Shown here: in pieces, positions 39,605 to 50,363 of the stretch
Layout of the letters: every line of letters begins with the position of its first letter
Numbering within the stretch: position 1 is the first letter of the stretch
DNA from: Marchantia polymorpha subsp. ruderalis
Lineage: Eukaryota; Streptophyta; Marchantiopsida; Marchantiales; Marchantiaceae
Assembly (NCBI GenBank): GCA_037833965.1
Contig: AP031358.1
Location: forward strand, 4,782,001 to 4,846,000
Length of the DNA stretch: 64,000 nucleotides
Direction: 5' to 3'
Program-made: the position numbers and the translations under genes
Notes under the pieces: generated by a model
What the model saw: the letters and a program-made list of their open reading frames with translations, nothing else
What the model was told of the DNA's origin: nothing
Database searches by the model: none

Positions 39605-42080
39605 ACCGAGCGGATTGCTCAGTAGCACAATTGCCTTGCACATGGGCTACGATTTGACGTCCTCTTGTCTTGCATGTAAAAGGGCGGCAAAAAATTATGT
39701 GTAAAAATTAAAATATTATGTAGGATTATATCAAGAAATAACCAATGCAATTTGAACAGTTTACGAATGGCTAGCCAAAGTGTATGCATTGGTTCACATT
39801 AAAAAACTGTTCATAAATGCTATTAAAAAGTATTCCATTTACACAATCCAGATATTTTCAAATGTGACCTATTTCAGATCTATCAATTGGTCACGTTTCG
39901 ATTTTGATTACAAGTCAAACTTTTTATTTATCTTACTCCTCTTAATTACATTACTAATTTTTTTTATTTCATGATGTGAAATTTCATACTTAGAATTGAT
40001 CTCTGTTGCTTTCTAATCTTTATAGTACATAATGCTCAGGCTTTTGATTGATAAATTTGTTAAAGTTTAGTTATCTTGTTAGCATTATGAACGTGATTGC
40101 ATTCATGTTTTTCAATTACACGAATTTATTCTTACACAAGAATGCAAAGTTCATGGACTATGGAAAGATAAAATCCTATCATAAATCTTTTTGGACTGTG
40201 GTTTCCAAAAAGATGACCTCTTTAGATGAAGTATCGCCTACTACCCACAAATCAGAACCCAGTTGTCTCTATCTTTTGGTCCTTTGTTGATTTGCGGGTT
40301 CCCATGGAGCCTACCATAACGGTGGATTCCACAATTTGACCTATTGTTGTTTACTTATTGTTCATTGTCGATTCATGGTTCAATGTCATTGTATTTGAAC
40401 GGAATACTAATCTTCCGATAGTCAAAGGAAGGTCGCAGCCATGGCCGATATAAAATTCCAGTATAGAGTTTCCGAAGAAGGTCCTATATCCGTTGTCAGC
40501 CATGTCTTACAAACGATGCCTGATCCGAGTGACGTTGCGGTGAGATAAGCTTGAACGAGGACGGATCCAGAAAAATTATCCACCCCCACTCTAACGCCAG
40601 GCACTGTACTTTATTTTGTCCCCTGAGCTGGATCACAACCTACCCAGCAACTGCTGAGTATATTCTTGGCCTCATTCGGTCAACGATCAGTTATAGTCTA
40701 TAACATATATCTATAACTTATAGATATATGTATGTTTCTAGCGATGCGGACTTGAACAGGAAGCTTCTTTCATTCCCCTGAGAGATTCATCGAAAAATCT
40801 GATAATCGGGCGTTCATTTAGGATTTGCAACGATGCGAAAGAAACAATTATAACATCTGAGGATGTGTATATTCCTTACGATGAATCCTGCACTGATGTA
40901 CACCAGACTAATTCAGGTGAAAACGTCCGTGCGTTTTCCATCTGAGATCTTCACAGCGATTGCGAGTGAGAAGTTCACTAGAGTAGGTGATATCAACTCT
41001 CAGAGAAGCCAGCTGGAGAAAGAGGAGGAGAGATTCCCCCCGTGGTTTAGATCGGTGGACGCCCTAGTTGAGTCATCTAAAACCTTTTGCCGACTCTCGG
41101 TGGAATACGAGACTACTTTAATACAAAGCTACAAACTCAAAGTGTCCGTGACTTTTTGCATTCGTATTGAAAATGTTGTGGTTTTCGTTCCAATTGCTTG
41201 TTGCATATATCATGTTACAAAGAATCTTAATCGGTCCATATTTGATATTTAGAGTGATTAAATAACCTCAACAAACGAATAAATTATCTTGTTGGAACAA
41301 TTTGAATATTTAAATTGTTTCATCAAGATAATTTAATCATTAGTTTCAATCAAAAGTACTATTTATAACAATAAATTCAAAATTTCAATACACCAAATTC
41401 TTATATTGAACACAATTTGATTCTTTAAATTTAGCAAAGACTCCGGTTGGACAAGATCTGGTCAAAAAACTTTTGGAGATTCTGTTAGGTCTATAGAAAT
41501 TGAAGAGAGGCAGAATAGAAATGCTCTTGCCTCTCAATTTGCAGGCTCACCTACCGAAGACAAACTGGACTATCGCGTGAATAAATGAGTAACCTAAATA
41601 GCGCACAAGTTGGATGTACCATTATCCATCAACTATTCTTAGACAGTTGCTAACACCACCACACCAATCAATATTAACGGAGTATAAGAATTTAAAATTT
41701 ACAATATCATCTACTCCTACATAAATCAAAATAAATTAGATTATCTTGTGCATTGAACATGTTATAATGTAAGCAAGTGAACTTGAAAAATTGCTGTTAA
41801 TTTTGCCACCTCTTCCAAAATTATCAAAATATTTCATCTTCAATATGCACCCGAGTACCAAAAATATTTGAATCCAACACGAGTATCGAATCAGACTGTA
41901 AATATGTGAAATAACATGGACTTTTACTTGTAATAGACTTTCATTTGTTTGAAATGGGGGAGGTGATGTTAGAGACGGGACATCAGCACTCTCCTCAACA
42001 CCATTTATGCCTGAGCTTCGAGTAAACTATTATACGTTCTCTCGATTCTAGTGTTATTACTTCAAGTTTTGTAACTTGTG

Positions 42081-42245
42081 TTAATTCCAATCTTTTATCA
42101 ATTGCAATAGACAATAGAAAAGAGCTTCCCAAATTGTGGCTTCCGCAACTCCTTCCATCCACCAACATCCCAAATCTGGACGTTTCACCGACCGTTGTAC
42201 ATGTATCTTGGGCAGTTCTTGCTCATCTGTTGCAGTATTCCTGAC
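42081..42245 (-). CDS. P-loop (NB-ARC start) exon with degenerate Walker A, gene copy A
   Basis: After a clean acceptor (ATGCCGCAG) the exon reads VRNTATDEQELPKIHV, then LGCWWMEGVAEATIWEALF and a stop after 54 residues. Aligned with NB-ARC domains (GMGGVGKTTLAKALF) this is the P-loop with the glycines and lysine mostly replaced. Copies B and C have the same exon. No later NB-ARC motifs (RNBS, GLPL, MHD) or leucine-rich repeats were found downstream, so copy A looks like a shortened, decayed gene. Confidence 0.6.
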   Translation of the reverse strand, partial: VRNTATDEQELPKIHVQRSVKRPDLGCWWMEGVAEATIWEALFYCLLQLIKDWN

Positions 42246-42432
42246 CTGCGGCATTTTATAGCAAGATCAATACATTTCTGTCTTCTTAGTTCAGATTTGT
42301 AACCAGGAAACAGCAGAAATCCATGCCCAAAATCTTTTGCAAAACAGGAAGTATATAGAGAAGCATAAAAGGTCATGTAGCACTCTACGCATTCGTAAGA
42401 TCTCGATACTAAGAGAAGTTAATGGAAGTTAC

Positions 42433-42619
42433 CTTGACATGAATCTCATCAATGAAGTTAAGTAAGTGCAGATACGAAGTGCTAGTTCTACTCGCTGGTT
42501 GGCAGATTGAAAAGTGGTCTTCGTTGACCATGATGAAATCTCTATATCTTGCAGACGCCTCGTCAACTATGACTCCGCTGAAACCGTTTGGCTGGAGAGG
42601 AATAAACAGTGAATATCCC
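42433..42619 (-). CDS. Hydrolase C-terminal exon, gene copy A
   Basis: Encodes YSLFIPLQPNGFSGVIVDEA and NEDHFSICQPASRTSTSYLHL, the C-terminal part of SERAC1-like hydrolases including the likely catalytic histidine. It ends in AAG followed by a GT donor (GTAACTT) in phase 0, which fits the next exon. The acceptor side is unclear: the AG seen in copy B (TGTAG before 49992) is changed here, and the phase does not fit neatly, so the true start may lie slightly upstream. Confidence 0.7.
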
Positions 42620-42785
42620 ACAGTGGAACAGAATCAGATTGATTGAAGCAAGATAACGTATATTTATGTACATAAGAAACTTATTCTGTAAAGACTTTCA
42701 GTCAATGTGAATGCACTGAAAACAAGGGACCACATGATAAATATGTCCAAAGGAGCTGCTATGCAGAGTGATTACTGAAAGTTAC

Positions 42786-43438
42786 CAGAAGCGTAGGTAA
42801 CGATTCACCCACGCCTGCAACTCTCCACTCGTACTTTTCACAAAGACGGTCAAAAACATGATTGAGTCTTGCCAAGTCTTTGCTGAACACCTTCACGTAG
42901 TCAACCAGCTCTCCTTTCTCGAAGTTGATTTCTTCTAGAACATCTGTGAATGAGCTTCCACGATGAGGCACTCCGAAGAAAAATAGGCCTCTCAGGTTGT
43001 GAAGAAGAGTGGTTTCCGCTGGAATATTCTCACCAAGGCTCCTAGTTAGGTGAGCTTGTCGACAAATTTCTTTTGCGATTATTCCTCCAAAACTGTTTCC
43101 AACGAAAATGACTGGTCCGGTTTTACCAACACGTGCCATTATCAGCTCCTGCAACAAATTCTCTGATACTTGAAATATATCCATTCTCCCATTTTTGCTA
43201 TCCTTCTTCATGCTGGCGTCGTAGGAGACTGCAAGTATACGCAAGCTAGGGTTGTCTTCGTGAAGCCAAATCAACCATACTTCTCCTGTCTTAGATCGAG
43301 ATTTCCAACTTGATAGATGCGCTTCATGCGCTGGCCCTAGCCGAAGACCATTTAAGAAGACAACGTCGGTTCGTTTTTCTGATGCAGAGCTCAGCTCGTG
43401 AACTGAATCACTCTTCTGAACACATCGCAGTGTCGATT
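42786..43438 (-). CDS. SERAC1-like alpha/beta-hydrolase exon, gene copy A
   Basis: A 653-base exon open throughout, with an AG acceptor before 43438 and a GT donor after 42786. It encodes VVFLNGLRLGP, WLHEDNPSLRILAVSYDAS, a nucleophile elbow VGNSFGGIIAKEICRQ and LRGLFFFGVPHRGSSF, the pattern of SERAC1/PGAP1-like serine hydrolases. Copy B has HG and GHSFGG where copy A has NG and GNSFGG; the serine remains but both histidines next to the active site are asparagine in A. Exon 42433-42619, with the catalytic-histidine-like EDHFSICQP, and a P-loop exon follow on the same strand, so this is part of a hydrolase-NB-ARC gene. No stop or frameshift seen in the exon; whether the gene as a whole is expressed is unknown. 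Confidence 0.8.
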
Positions 43439-44682
43439 CTAGTCAATGGAGAACATTCTTACAGTTTTACTGATCATGAACTTTGAAGTGAGATTCTGTC
43501 GTCCGACTACCTAGGGTATGAGAAGGAAACACTTCGAGTATATTCCAAGAGATATTATATGCAAGAGAGTTAAATCTGAAAAGTTAAAGGTCCAAATAGA
43601 AGGCATAATGTAGAAGATTGTAATATCGTTATCGGCGTTTGGAGGATGCTTGGACTTGAGAGGAAACAAGTTTGCAAAAGGTGATGAGATAAATTCACAT
43701 GTTCGCTGCCTAGAAGCATAATGATAACAATCTAGAATGATTGTCAGCTCCTGCTCAAACTCACAGGCTTTATTGTGCAGAAAGAATGAAGACGATAACA
43801 ATCAGCAGAAGCTAATACGAGAATCGAGTAAAGCTTTCGTGTGACAAAACAGAGTGAGATTTCCGCACCTGCTTCCAACCGGATTCTCGGAAGCTTCGAG
43901 CACTGGAGGGTTCAATTTCCTGCAATCTGGGCACCGGAGAGCAGAGACCACCTGGGCATCGAAAACCCTGGAAATAAAATAAAAGAACTGCTAGTAGAAA
44001 ACCACTGCAACGAAATAAAAGAACCAGTAAGTCTCATGTTCATATTTAGAGGTCAGAGCTGCTCCATGGAACCATGCAGAGTCAAGTTTTAAAAGTGAGG
44101 AACTTTACATCCTCGAGTATAAAAGTTCCTTCTACGAGTTGATTACTGTGCTTGAGGTTCGGAATTAGACCTCAAAGAATGATAGAGAATAGGTAATAAT
44201 GAGGTTCGAGGCTCGAGCAGCTCAAGAATACTGATGTTCGCACAAGATGGTCAATCACTTCCTAATTTGACGGAATCTGGAACAAATGTCAGATTACAAC
44301 ACTTGAAGCTGAAAGACAACAGTACGCAATCCGATATCAAGAACATATGAGCTGGAGATTTAAGGCGGAAGAGCATTCTTCGTCATGGCATATGGAAAAC
44401 AGACCTCCGAAATCCACTGCTTATTCCTCTACACTCGAACCTGACAAAGTGCTGAAAAATACAATGTACTTGAGTATTGGCGTGTTTCACAGTATTTGAA
44501 CAAGCCAACACCATTCTTTGAGGTAGGTGAACTGTAAGTTTTGGAAGAAGTCCCTGTGTTCTCCAAGGAAGCAGACAACTATCCATCAAACTCCTTGCGA
44601 TCAATCACATCTTCTACACATCTTCTCGAAAACTTTAGATTTCGTACCATATCGTAGTTCGAGGATACATTGTTGTCAAATT

Positions 44683-44790
44683 ACGAAGAGAACCGGATCT
44701 GCTTTTCCTGTCTGCGCCTTGAGTTCGCGGTTTCATTGCTGTCAATATGCGAGGAGTACTGGATCTGCTTTTCGAGTGTGCGCCGGGTGG
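44683..44790. repeat. 66-bp module, two copies (left arm)
   Basis: Two related units, each with a GGATCTGCTTTTC core followed by a TGCGCC block; the right arm has three to four units (47818-48015) and copies C and D have one. The unit length is a multiple of three. Confidence 0.6.
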
Positions 44791-44899
44791 AAATAGATTT
44801 TACGGTCAAAGTGAAACAAGTCATCCTAATAGATGGGGCAGTCATGTGTCAAGGTCCGTGCATCGCAAGTGTTGCGCAAGTGTTGCAAGTGTTGCCCCC

Positions 44900-45295
44900 C
44901 GTTGTTAGCATGGCATTGGAGGAGAAAAAAGCGGTCCCCTGGTCGGAGCGGGAGGTCGGGCTTGCGGGCCCTCCCCGAGCCTCGTCACTTTGGGGAGGGC
45001 CCGCAAGTGGAACTCGAAATCACTTCGAAAGGACCCGAAACGCCGACACAGTGTTCCGATGCTGTCTCGTGGGTGAGTCAACCCGGACGCCTGAGTGTGT
45101 CCCCACCCTCGATGTCTCGGACATCGAGGGTGGGGACAGACTCAGACTTTCGAGTTCCCCTGAAAGTGGAGAGCCGCTCCCCACTTTCGGGGGAACGGGA
45201 TGTCTGCCCGCCCGGGCCCGCAGCTCAGGGAGGGGCCGGAAGTCCGACCTGACCAGGGGACCGCATTTTTCTCCTCCAATGCCATGCTAACAACG
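44900..45295. mobile_element. Foldback/MITE-like element with stacked internal hairpins
   Basis: Terminal inverted repeats of about 45 bases (44900-44945 and 45251-45295) begin CGTTGTTAGCATGGCATTGG. Inside are three further stems: 44961-44976 with 44992-45007 (16 bp, perfect), 45099-45115 with 45121-45137 (17 bp, perfect, 5-base loop), and about 45152-45197 (16 bp, one wobble). It is GC-rich in AT-rich surroundings and has no coding capacity. No target duplication is obvious. It is absent from the other arm of the inverted repeat, so it arrived later or was lost there. Confidence 0.7.
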
Positions 45296-45611
45296 CATTT
45301 CGTGGTTTGCTAGATTCATCTACTTTCCGATACATCATAATGATATGAAAAGTGAAATGTCGTATTCACTTAGACGAATATGATTATGCAGGCCTACTAT
45401 GTGACTAAACACGATCACTATAATTAAGTGCCATAATATAGGACTTTCTTCACTTCTTTCCCTTGATCTTCCACGGGATGTACTTCTAGAAAAATTGAAG
45501 TTCCTCCTCGGACTGGAAAATGAATGAGAAGTGTACCGAAATAGAGGAGCATGTTTGGGGCGTTCACCAAGATAAAACAATTATCTGATAATTCTTGTTA
45601 TCTTGTCATTC

Positions 45612-45648
45612 AATTTTATTCATGATAATTATTATCATGAATAAAATT
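45612..45648. repeat. Perfect 18-base-arm palindrome
   Basis: Left arm 45612-45629 and right arm 45631-45648 are exact reverse complements around a single T, built on TTCATGATAAT. It could form a cruciform or a terminator-like hairpin; no element ends are recognisable. Confidence 0.8.
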
Positions 45649-45877
45649 CGACCTTCAACTTTTTCTGTGCACGCCGCGTTTTCGTCTCACAGCTGGCTTC
45701 AGTCTCACTGCACTGTCTCATTGTATAGATTGGTTTGGAGCAAAATCTGTTTCTTTCTGGAACGCGTGGGATTTCGACATATACACGACCCACGCCTCAG
45801 TGTCACAGAACTCCTCGGACCACAGTGTCCCGAGTGTGCGCCGTAGGGAAACAGACTTCAGAGTCAAAGTGAATCTG

Positions 45878-46043
45878 AAATCCTCGTTAGACGCAACTGC
45901 AGCTATATCCGAGTCCTTCGCGTCGGAATATATACGGCATCTAGACGTATATTCTCGCCGACCGACGCCGAACCTTGTAACCATATTATGCCAGGTGTTG
46001 GTCTGAGGCATATATACCTGTGCATGGTTCCACATGACATGGC
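45878..46043 (-). repeat. LVTRD-segment direct repeat E1
   Basis: About 165 bases nearly identical to 47458-47636 in the same orientation. The minus strand reads NMVTRFGVGRREYTSRC and KDSDIAAVASNED, a diverged form of the upstream exon-like segment of copies C and D. It lies upstream of copy A on the same strand. The intervening 45300-45870 shows no other gene. Confidence 0.6.
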
Positions 46044-46049
46044 ACTCCG

Positions 46050-47457
46050 TGTGGTTGGTGCCTTTCGCACCAATCGATCTTAGTTGCTGCAGTCCTACCC
46101 AAGTCGATTACCGCATCCCATATACATTTTCTTTTCTTTCTAACGACCCGCCCGTTCTGAAAACGCGGAGAGAGGCCCAGCGATTGGCAAAGCATCGCAC
46201 GTCTTGCGGTGCCCGGTTCGCCCCCGACTGAGTCTAATCAACTGTTTGACTAAAAGTGACAGACGACAGTGACAGACGACAGACGACAGACTATATCCCT
46301 GCGAAGGAATGTTTTGCATTGACTACGTTGTACAAACTGATCATTGGCCAGCTTGTTTTCCTGGACGAGACATTCTCCAACTCTTGATTGCGGCCTATCA
46401 TGGTGTACAGTACTCTAACGACATGTTTAGTTGCTGAAAGTAGTAATTTTGGGTGTGTTTGTAATCTTACATTGTTCAAATGACCGCATCTTCGGAATAT
46501 CCCGGTCAGCGGATAATCATGAGAAATTTTGGATGAACTCAAATGAAAATAATACGAAGCTTCCATCCATGAAACACTGTTCTGGAGTCACCTGAACACT
46601 TATCTTACTTCTCCTCTCCTTCCTCGAAAATATTATTCTCGTAGGAGACGACGTTCTCGGTCATGTTCTGAAGCTCTATAATTGACGGATATGACAAGGA
46701 TAGCACTGATGTTCTAAATCTGTTGTTCTCCAATAGGGAGGCATATGGGTGGCCACAGCAATTCTCACAGTAAGCTGGCAACGTCGCCTTGATATTCAAG
46801 ATATTCCGAACTTTATAGATGACGATATTCATATAGTGAAGGAGTCTGTACTATGGTGGGAGAAGCGGTACAAATGATCTGCCTTCAATCATTAATGGAC
46901 CCTCCAAGATATCAATCAGTTAATTTACGCTGCAATTGAATATTATTTGGATCATATCATTTCTCCACGTCTCCTTAATCTTCTGTATCATGAGTACTGA
47001 TCAGTCTAACTATCTACGACGTTCTGGAAGAGACCATTATTTCTGAATCGAGACCATTCGGTGGAAGGATAGTGAACTGGTTGATGTTATAGTAGAGTGA
47101 TATGCAGTGACTTGAACTTCGGCTTTGAACCAACGGGAAGCAACTCATATTAGCGAGCGCACGAGTCTATCTTATTTTGAGTCATGACTATCATGTTCTT
47201 TTTCTCAAAGTGCTTTGATTATTGAATTCATATGAAATCAATCGAGGTAGGTGAAGGTTTTTCCGATACCGATGTGGTGTGTACACCGTTTGACGTAGAT
47301 GGGTCTTACCGCGTCTTGCCCTTTCGATTTCATCCCTGTACTAATCGATCAGGTAGTCTAGCGATATAAGAAGATTCATTGCCAATGATTGGACATCAAA
47401 TGAAAGACATAGTAGAACAAAAAAAAGTAGGGGAAGAATGAAAATGTTGACTTGTTC
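46050..47457. other. Inverted-repeat spacer without recognised gene
   Basis: Non-repeated centre between the two arms. Minus-strand frames are short and unsupported. A run of GACAGACGACAGT repeats sits near 46258-46290. Nothing else identified. Confidence 0.4.
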
Positions 47458-47636
47458 TGAAAATCTGGAATCCTCGTTAGACGCAACTGCAGCTATATCC
47501 GAGTCCTTCGTGTCGGAATATATACGGCATCTAGACGTATATTCTCGCCGACCGACGCCGAACCTTGTAACCATATTATGCCAGGTGTTGGTCTGAGGCA
47601 TATATACACCTGTGCAAGGTTCCACATGACATGGCG
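47458..47636 (-). repeat. LVTRD-segment direct repeat E2
   Basis: Second copy of the E1 segment, in the same orientation as E1 and therefore antisense to gene copy B. That shows it was duplicated separately from the inverted repeat or that an inversion breakpoint lies between E2 and copy B. A GATCGATTGG-rich inverted repeat follows at about 47636-47675. Confidence 0.6.
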
Positions 47637-47817
47637 CGATCGATTGGTGCCTCTCGATCGCACCAATCGATCGAGAGTAACTCTGAAACAGATTTCGAGT
47701 GAACTCTGAAATCTTTTGTCCTACGGCGCACACTCGTTCTCCTCGTTCTCACTCCTGGACAGTTCTCCTCGTAAACTGAAATCACACTGATTGAAACACT
47801 CTGAAATCACTCAATCC

Positions 47818-48015
47818 AGTTCTCCTCGTAAACTGACAGGAATGGATCCGCGAACTCAAAGCGCAAACAGGAAAAGCAGATTCAGTTCTCCTCGTAAATT
47901 GACAGGAATGGTTCCGCGAACTCACGGCGCAAACAGGAAAAGCAGATCCAGTTCTCCTCGTATATCGACAGCAATGGATCCGCGAACTCAAGGCGCAAAC
48001 AGGATCAGCAGATTT
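47818..48015. repeat. 66-bp tandem repeat, three to four units (right arm)
   Basis: Units start AGTTCTCCTCGTAAA at 47818, 47884 and 47950, with a decayed fourth near 48016 and a partial one at 47761. The 66-base period equals 22 codons and leaves open frames on both strands. Only one or two units exist at the matching places in the left arm and copies C and D. Confidence 0.8.
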
Positions 48016-48192
48016 CGTCGTAATTTGACAACAATGAATCTACCAGCGATATGGTACGAAATCTAAAGTTTTCGAGAAGAAGTGTAGAAGATGTGATTGA
48101 TCGTAAAAGAGTTCGATTGACAGTTGTCTGCTTTCTTGGAGAACACAGGGACTTGTTCCAAAACTTAGGGTTCACCTACCTCAAAGAATGGT

Positions 48193-48518
48193 GTTGGCTT
48201 TTTCCAAATACTGTGAAACAATACTCAAGTACATAGTATTTTTCAGCACTTGTCAGATCCGTGTGAACAGGAATACGCAGTGGGTTTCGGAGGTCTGTTT
48301 TCCATATGCCATGGCGAAGAATGCTCTTCCGCCTTAAATCTCCAGCTCATATGTTGTTGGCTTTTTCCAAATACTGTGAAACAATACTCAAGTACATAGT
48401 ACTTTTCAGCACTTGTCAGATCCGAGTGGACAGGAATAAGCTGTGGGTTTCGGAGGTCTGTTTTCCATATGCCATGGCGAAGAATGCTCTTCTGCCTTAA
48501 ATCTCCAGCTCATATGTT
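48193..48518. repeat. 163-bp tandem duplication (right arm only)
   Basis: 48193-48355 and 48356-48518 are near-identical, starting GTTGGCTTTTTCCAAATAC. The left arm has a single copy near 44360-44520. Few differences between the two units suggest a recent duplication after the inverted repeat formed. Confidence 0.8.
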
Positions 48519-49170
48519 CTTGATATCGGATTGCGTACTGTTGTCTTTCAGCTTCAAGTGCTGTAATCTGACATTTGTTCCAGATTCCGTCAAATTAGGA
48601 AGTGATTGACCATCTTGTGCGAACATCAGTATTCTTGAGCTGCTCGAGCCTCTAACCTCATTATTACCTATTCTCTATCATTCTTTGAGGTCTAATTCCG
48701 AACCTCAAGCACAGTAATCAACTCGTAGAAGGAAGTTTTATACTCGAGGATGTAAAGTTCCTCACGTTTAAAACTTGACTCTGCATGGTTCCATGGAGCA
48801 GCTCTCACCTCTAAATATGAACATGAGACTAATTGGTTCTTTTATTTCGTTGCAGTGCTTTTATAGGAGTGGTTCTTTTCTTTTTTTCCAAGAATTTTCT
48901 ACGCCCAGATGGTCTCTCCTCTCCGGTGCCCAGATTGCAGGAAATTGAACCCTCCAGTGCAAATCTTGCTGGAAGCTTCCGGGAATCTGGTTGGAAGCAG
49001 GTGCGGAAATCTCACTCTGTTTTCTCACACGAAAGCTTAACTCGATTCTCTTATTAGCTTCTGCTAATTGTTATCATCTTTCCTTCTCATACCCTAGGTA
49101 GTCGGACGACAGAATCTCACTTCAAAGTTCATGATCAGTAAAACTGTAAGGATTGTTCTCCCTTGACTAG

Positions 49171-49823
49171 AATCGACACTGCGATGTGTTCAGAAGAGTG
49201 ATTCAGTTCACGAGCTGAGCTCTGCATCAGAAAAACGAACCGACGTTGTCTTCTTCCATGGTCTTCGGCTAGGGCCAGCGCATGAAGCGCATCTATCAAG
49301 TTGGAAATCTCGATCGAAGACAGGAGAAGTATGGTTGATGTGGCTTCACGAAGACAACCCTAGCTTGCGTATACTTGCAGTCTCCTACGACGCCAGCATG
49401 AAGAAGGATAGCAAAAATGGGAGAATGGATATATTTCAAGTATCAGAGAATTTGTTGCAGGAGCTGATAATGGCACGTGTTGGTAAAACCGGACCAGTCA
49501 TTTTCGTTGGTCACAGTTTTGGAGGAATAATCGCAAAAGAAATTTGTCGACAAGCTCACCTAACTAGGAGCCTTGGTGAGAATATTCCAGCGGAAACCAC
49601 TCTTCTTCACAACCTGAGAGGCCTATTTTTCTTCGGAGTGCCTCATCGTGGAAGCTCATTCACAGATGTTCTAGAAGAAATCAACTTCGAGAAAGGAGAG
49701 CTGGTTGACTACGTGAAGGTGTTCAGCAAAGACTTGGCAAGACTCAATCATGTTTTTGACCGTCTTTGTGAAAAGTACGAGTGGAGAGTTGCAGGCGTGG
49801 GTGAATCGTTACCTACGCTTCTG
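49171..49823 (+). CDS. SERAC1-like alpha/beta-hydrolase exon, gene copy B
   Basis: 653 bases, open, with acceptor CTTGACTAG before 49171 and donor GTAACTT after 49823. Encodes VVFFHGLRLGP (the HG oxyanion motif), SLRILAVSYDASMKKDSK, the nucleophile elbow VGHSFGGIIAKEICRQAH and LFFFGVPHRGSSFTDVLEE. This is the copy that keeps the usual active-site residues. Over the 171-residue stretch from 49335 it differs from copy A at two positions. SERAC1-like plant proteins are predicted lipase/esterases; with the NB-ARC exon the gene resembles the hydrolase-NBS-LRR (HNL) class reported from liverworts. Function in defence is inference. Confidence 0.82.
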
Positions 49824-49989
49824 GTAACTTTCAGTAATCACTCTGCATAGCAGCTCCTTTGGACATAATGATCATGTTGTCCCTTGTTTTCAGTGCATTC
49901 ACATTGACTGAAAGTCTTTACAGAATAAGTTTCTTATGTACATAAATATACGTTATCTTGCTTCAATTAATCTGATTCAGTTCCACTGT

Positions 49990-50176
49990 AGGATACTCAC
50001 TGTTTATTCCTCTCCAGCCAAACGGTTTCAGCGGAGTCATAGTTGACGAGGCGTCTGCAAGATATAGAGATTTCATCATGGTCAACGAAGACCACTTTTC
50101 AATCTGCCAACCAGCGAGTAGAACTAGCACTTCGTATCTGCACTTAGTAAACTTCATTGATGAGATTCATGTCAAG
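49990..50176 (+). CDS. Hydrolase C-terminal exon, gene copy B
   Basis: Encodes YSLFIPLQPNGFSGVIVDEA and EDHFSICQPASRTSTSYLHL, ending GTCAAG at a GT donor (50177) in phase 0. Likely carries the catalytic histidine of the hydrolase. A TAG acceptor precedes 49992 but gives an awkward phase; an alternative acceptor is the CAG before TTCCACTG. The start is therefore approximate. Confidence 0.7.
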
Positions 50177-50363
50177 GTAACTTCCATTAACTTCTCTTAG
50201 TATCGAGATCTTACGAATGCGTAGAGTGCTACATGACCTTTTATGCTTCTCTATATACTTCCTGTTTTGCAAAAGATTTTGGGCATGGATTTCTGCTGTT
50301 TCCTGGTTACAAATCTGAACTAAGAAGACAGAAATGTATTGATCTTGCTATAAAATGCCGCAG

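Larger units (their letters stand above)
39605..44790. repeat. Large inverted repeat, left arm (holds gene copy A)
   Basis: Reverse-complement match to about 47800-52470, with small indels. Paired landmarks: 40441-40600 with 51750-51860, 42433-42619 with 49990-50176, 42786-43438 with 49171-49823, 44041-44100 with 48766-48830, and 44527-44680 with 48020-48180. The centre is near 46.3 kb. The coding exon is almost identical between arms, which suggests a recent event. Confidence 0.85.

Noticed and set aside
39780-40290. Hydrophobic plus-strand frames as membrane proteins
   Set aside because: They arise from AT-rich DNA translated in one frame, are not kept in the matching right arm, and have no homologous support.
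44670-45290. 206- and 139-residue plus-strand frames across the foldback element
   Set aside because: Proline- and arginine-rich translations of hairpin DNA with no start or domain; the inverted repeats explain the sequence.
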